A stretch of 33,598 nucleotides of DNA, from contig JBBINY010000032.1 of the NCBI GenBank assembly GCA_037443645.1, positions 1 to 33,598 on the forward strand. The letters run 5' to 3'. This stretch comes from UBA2336 sp037443645. Lineage in GTDB: Bacteria; Bacteroidota; Bacteroidia; Cytophagales; Cyclobacteriaceae. The translations under genes were made by a program, and so were the position numbers. Within the stretch, counting starts at the first letter, position 1. Every line of letters begins with the position of its first letter. Under the pieces are notes generated by a model. The model was not told where the DNA came from. It worked only from the letters and a program-made list of their open reading frames with translations, and ran no database searches. Below are positions 31,092-33,598 of this stretch, in pieces.

Positions 31092-31550
31092 ATGGAGACC
31101 CTTGGCCGATACGACCGTGTTGACCTGCCCGACCTGGGCCTTTATAATATCCACGCTAAAGTTGATACAGGGGCATATACCAGCAGCCTGCATTGTTCCA
31201 GGGCCGAAGTGGTGAACGGCCAGCTTGAATTTGTATTGCTGGATGAAGAACACCCGGAGTTTACGGGCATGAAATTCGTTTCGAAGGATTTTGATCAGCG
31301 GGATATTAAAAATTCGTTCGGGGAAGTGGAACGAAGGTTTCTGGTGAAGACCTCCATTGTTATTTTTAACGAAACCATCATCTCCGAATTTTCGCTTAGC
31401 GACCGCGGATCCCTTAAATTTCCGGTATTATTGGGGCGTAAAATTTTACGGGACAGGTATTTGATTGATGTGAAGAAAAAAAATCTATCTTACAGAAGGA
31501 AGCTTGCTGAAAAGAAAGCTGCCCGCAAAGCAAAACGATCAACCCGCTAA
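31092..31550 (+). CDS. rimB: RimB-type retropepsin-like 'ATP-dependent zinc protease' family protein
   Basis: A 152-residue protein of the Zn_protease/RimB family (PF05618), which despite its name has an aspartic-protease-like fold. The active-site-like triplet Asp25-Thr26-Gly27 lies in HAKVDTGAYTSSLHC (21-35), and KFPVLLGRKIL near 110-120 is the second hydrophobic-Gly element of retropepsin folds. In Pseudomonas, RimB works with RimK in glutamate-tail processing of ribosomal protein S6. The tail KKAARKAKRSTR is strongly basic and may bind RNA or ribosomes. The start is METLGRYDRVDLP at 31092; the frame runs back to 31011 but that part lies inside a terminator. It is 17 bases before rimK. Confidence 0.87.
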   Translation: METLGRYDRVDLPDLGLYNIHAKVDTGAYTSSLHCSRAEVVNGQLEFVLLDEEHPEFTGMKFVSKDFDQRDIKNSFGEVERRFLVKTSIVIFNETIISEFSLSDRGSLKFPVLLGRKILRDRYLIDVKKKNLSYRRKLAEKKAARKAKRSTR

Positions 31551-31567
31551 CCTGCTTCATAAACACC

Positions 31568-32476
31568 ATGAATATCGCCATTCTCTCCCGCGACTCGAAG
31601 TTGTATTCTACGCAACGCCTGAAGGAAGCGGGTGAAAAGCGAGGGCATAACGTAGAGATCATTGATCACATGAAGTGCGTGCTCTTTATTGAGAAGAAAA
31701 ACCCGATGGTGTTGTACCAGGGGAGACGCCTGGACTATTTCGATGCGGTGATTCCGCGCATTGGAGCCTCTGTAACCTTTTACGGGGCAGCGGTTGTGCG
31801 CCAGTTTGAAATGATGAAAGTGTTTACTGCCATTGAGTCGCAGGCCCTCATCCGGTCGCGCGATAAGCTGAGAAGCCTTCAAATCCTTTCGCGCGCAGGG
31901 CTGGGCCTGCCCAAAACTATCTTCATGGATTATTCGCGCGACACGGAAGGCATTGTGGAATCGGTGGGTGGTGCCCCGGTGGTGATCAAGTTGCTTGAAG
32001 GAACACAAGGACTTGGCGTGGTGCTGGCCGAAAACAAGAAAGCAGCCCAATCAGTAATTGAGGCGTTTCATGGACTGCACGCCCGCATCATTGTTCAGGA
32101 GTTTATTAAAGAATCGCGGGGGGCCGATGTACGCGCTTTCGTTGTAGATGGGGAGGTGGTGGGCGCCATGCGCAGGCAGGCAAGGCCCGGTGAATTCCGG
32201 TCAAACCTGCATCGCGGGGGAACGGCCACGCTGGTAAAACTTAGCCGTGCGGAGAAATCAACGGCAGTTGCTGCGGCTAAAAAACTCGGGCTTTCCATAG
32301 CCGGTGTTGACATGCTTCCGTCAAACCGGGGGCCGCTGATTATAGAAGTGAACTCTTCGCCCGGCCTGGAAGGAATTGAAGGAGCAACAAAAGTTGATAT
32401 AGCCGGAAAAATTATCGGATACCTGGAGAAGAATGCGGTGAAAAAGAAGGTTCAGAAAGATAAAGTGAACGCCTGA
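31568..32476 (+). CDS. rimK: RimK-type alpha-L-glutamate ligase (ATP-grasp)
   Basis: A 302-residue ATP-grasp ligase of the RimK family, which adds glutamate residues to the C-terminus of ribosomal protein S6 in Enterobacteria and Pseudomonas, or makes poly-glutamate. Features: MNIAILSRDSKLYSTQRL (start), RIGASVTFYGAAVVRQFEMM (about 64-83, part), the ATP-binding KLLEGTQGLGVVLAE (about 140-154), IVQEFIKESRGADVRAFVVDG (about 177-197, part), RRQARPGEFRSNLHRGG and IIEVNSSPGLEGIE, containing the metal-binding Asn/Glu. The basic C-terminus (AVKKKVQKDK) is a modest extension. The actual substrate in this organism is not known. It lies between rimB and a deacylase gene in one operon. Confidence 0.93.
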   Translation: MNIAILSRDSKLYSTQRLKEAGEKRGHNVEIIDHMKCVLFIEKKNPMVLYQGRRLDYFDAVIPRIGASVTFYGAAVVRQFEMMKVFTAIESQALIRSRDKLRSLQILSRAGLGLPKTIFMDYSRDTEGIVESVGGAPVVIKLLEGTQGLGVVLAENKKAAQSVIEAFHGLHARIIVQEFIKESRGADVRAFVVDGEVVGAMRRQARPGEFRSNLHRGGTATLVKLSRAEKSTAVAAAKKLGLSIAGVDMLPSNRGPLIIEVNSSPGLEGIEGATKVDIAGKIIGYLEKNAVKKKVQKDKVNA

Positions 32477-32484
32477 TTGGTTCG

Positions 32485-33462
32485 ATGAGACACGTAAAAA
32501 TTGCAAAGCACGAAGTAAAGCCCGGTGAGTTTAAGGAGATTGATATAAATATTGCCCGCCTTCCTTCACACACCCAGATTGACACGCCCATTTATGTTTC
32601 GCGAGGACTGGAAGACGGTCCGGTGCTGGCGCTTATGGCCGGCATGCATGGCGATGAAATCAACGGCCTGGAGATAGTGCGCAGAATACTCGACAGTGAA
32701 CTGCACCGGCCAAAACGCGGAACCGTGGTGTGCATGCCCATCGTAAACGTGTATGGATTTCTGAATTTCTCGCGCGATGTGCCGGACGGAAAGGATGTGA
32801 ACCGCTCCTTTCCCGGAAGCAAAAACGGATCGCTGGCCGGGAGGGTGGCCTATCACCTGACGCACGATATAATTCCGTTTATCGACTACGGAGTAGATTT
32901 CCATACCGGTGGCGCCATGCGCACCAATTACCCGCAGGTGCGGGCTGTTCTGAATAACGAAAAGAATTTTGAACTGGCGCATGCTTTCCATGCACCGTTT
33001 ACCCTTGATGCGCCATTCAGGCCCAACTCACTTCGCAAAGAGGCATCGAAGAAGGGAAAGAATATCATTGTATATGAGGGGGGCGAATCCTTACGGTTTG
33101 ATCAGCATGCCATTGAAGAGGGCATAGCCGGAACCTTGCGGCTGATGAAGCACCTGAAAATGATTGACTGGGCTCCTGAGCATAAAGAAGAAAACCGGGT
33201 GATCTGGAGTACGTCCTGGATACGGGCAAAACATGCCGGCTTATTTCAAAGTACGGTGCAGTGCGGCCAGCTTGTGCATAAAGGGGAGTGGATCGGCACC
33301 ATTACCGACCCGTTTGGCGAATTCAAGGAAAAAGTGCTTGCCACCACAATGGCTTACATTATCGGCCTCAACAACAGCCCGGTGATCAACGCGGGCGATG
33401 CGCTTGTGCACCTGGGCATGGATAACCTGTGCAAGATTGGCGGGCGGGAGAAGGGGGAGTAA
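32485..33462 (+). CDS. Succinylglutamate desuccinylase/aspartoacylase family zinc amidohydrolase
   Basis: A 325-residue M14-like zinc hydrolase of the AstE/aspartoacylase family, which removes acyl groups from amino acids or cleaves C-terminal amide bonds. The zinc site is MHGDE (His55, Glu58) with His140 in DYGVDFHTGG. PIVNVYGFLNFSRDVPDGKDVNRSFPG (86-112, part) is the substrate-binding region with Arg98 and Asn106/Arg107. IIVYEGGESLRF near 193-204 holds the likely catalytic Glu. The C-terminal part is a beta-rich lobe (LVHKGEWIGTITDPFGEF). It starts 8 bases after rimK, so it is cotranscribed; its job may be to shorten or recycle glutamate chains. Confidence 0.88.
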   Translation: MRHVKIAKHEVKPGEFKEIDINIARLPSHTQIDTPIYVSRGLEDGPVLALMAGMHGDEINGLEIVRRILDSELHRPKRGTVVCMPIVNVYGFLNFSRDVPDGKDVNRSFPGSKNGSLAGRVAYHLTHDIIPFIDYGVDFHTGGAMRTNYPQVRAVLNNEKNFELAHAFHAPFTLDAPFRPNSLRKEASKKGKNIIVYEGGESLRFDQHAIEEGIAGTLRLMKHLKMIDWAPEHKEENRVIWSTSWIRAKHAGLFQSTVQCGQLVHKGEWIGTITDPFGEFKEKVLATTMAYIIGLNNSPVINAGDALVHLGMDNLCKIGGREKGE

Positions 33463-33480
33463 TTACAAACTGCACTGTTT

Positions 33481-33522
33481 AAATATCCTTAAAATCAGGC
33501 TGATTTTGAGGATATTTTTTTT
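33481..33522 (+). terminator. Terminator of the rim operon
   Basis: A 17-bp stem (33481-33497 with 33501-33517, one G-U pair) with a 3-base loop runs into a T-run ending at 33522. It starts 19 bases after the deacylase stop. Confidence 0.88.
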
Positions 33523-33532
33523 GGTTAATGTG

Positions 33533-33540
33533 TATATTTG
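33533..33540 (+). promoter_or_regulatory. -7 promoter element of the gene at the window edge
   Basis: TATATTTG matches TAnnTTTG exactly, directly after the rim operon terminator and about 50 bases before an ATG at 33593. Confidence 0.5.
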
Positions 33541-33592
33541 GGTGTTGTAGCTCATGCGCTCAAAGACACAAGGACACTAAACCAAAAAAAAT

Positions 33593-33598
33593 ATGAAA
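33593..33598 (+). CDS. Start of an unknown gene, cut by the window end
   Basis: Only ATGAAA is visible. It follows an A-rich leader (CCAAAAAAAAT) and a promoter element, the usual look of a Bacteroidota gene start with a Met-Lys signal peptide. Nothing can be said of the product. Confidence 0.4.

Overview
The window looks like a chromosomal segment of a Bacteroidota bacterium, probably of the order Cytophagales. Three things point there. The gene order OstA-like / bamD / rpoZ-like omega / coaBC / DUF4835 / recN is a familiar Bacteroidota block. There are no strong Shine-Dalgarno sites. The Bacteroidota promoter -7 element TAnnTTTG recurs just upstream of genes; I found nine exact matches. No phage, plasmid, insertion sequence, integrase, rRNA or CRISPR array was seen, and coding density is high. 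The species cannot be named from the sequence alone.

Layout. 1-6033 (+): envelope and housekeeping genes (OstA-like, truncated at the window edge; BamD; omega; CoaBC; DUF4835; RecN). 6087-13079 (-): recQ, an orphan solute-binding protein, then a phoH-comEC-crotonase operon; a degenerate palindromic repeat lies at 8115-8209. 13163-18333 (+): a DUF62 protein, a small monooxygenase-like protein and tRNA-Leu(CAA), followed by a sulfur group: FNR-like regulator, TSUP exporter, a CstB-like persulfide dioxygenase/rhodanese, a single-domain rhodanese and an SlyD-like FKBP. 18458-23687: a YCF48-like secreted protein (+), then UspA, YfhO and a second TSUP protein (-). 23659-28963: a molybdenum cofactor (MoCo) island (moaA, moaD, moaE, mobA, moaC, moeA) with an ion channel gene inside the moaC-mobA operon and a 41-codon membrane-protein ORF hidden behind moaE. 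29006-33462 (+): ffh, a DUF2911 lipid- or periplasm-directed protein, and a rimB-rimK-deacylase operon.

Most interesting proposal. The sulfur group resembles the staphylococcal cst sulfide/persulfide detoxification system (TSUP exporter plus CstB), but the regulator next to it is an FNR-type protein, not a CsoR-type repressor. A 14-bp sequence built on the palindrome TGAC-AAAA-GTCA occurs identically upstream of the cstB-like gene and upstream of the universal stress protein gene about 4.4 kb away. At the cstB-like gene its centre lies about 42 bp before the start predicted from a near-consensus -7 element, the usual position for an FNR-class activator. This suggests a small local sulfur-stress regulon. 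The site and geometry are seen in the sequence; the link to this particular regulator is inference.

Several gene starts were moved from the longest open frame to better-supported internal starts (DUF4835, CstB-like, UspA, YfhO, TSUP-2, moaD, mobA, moaC, rimB, solute-binding protein), mainly because the longer versions run antisense through, or deep into, a neighbouring gene or begin at weak codons.
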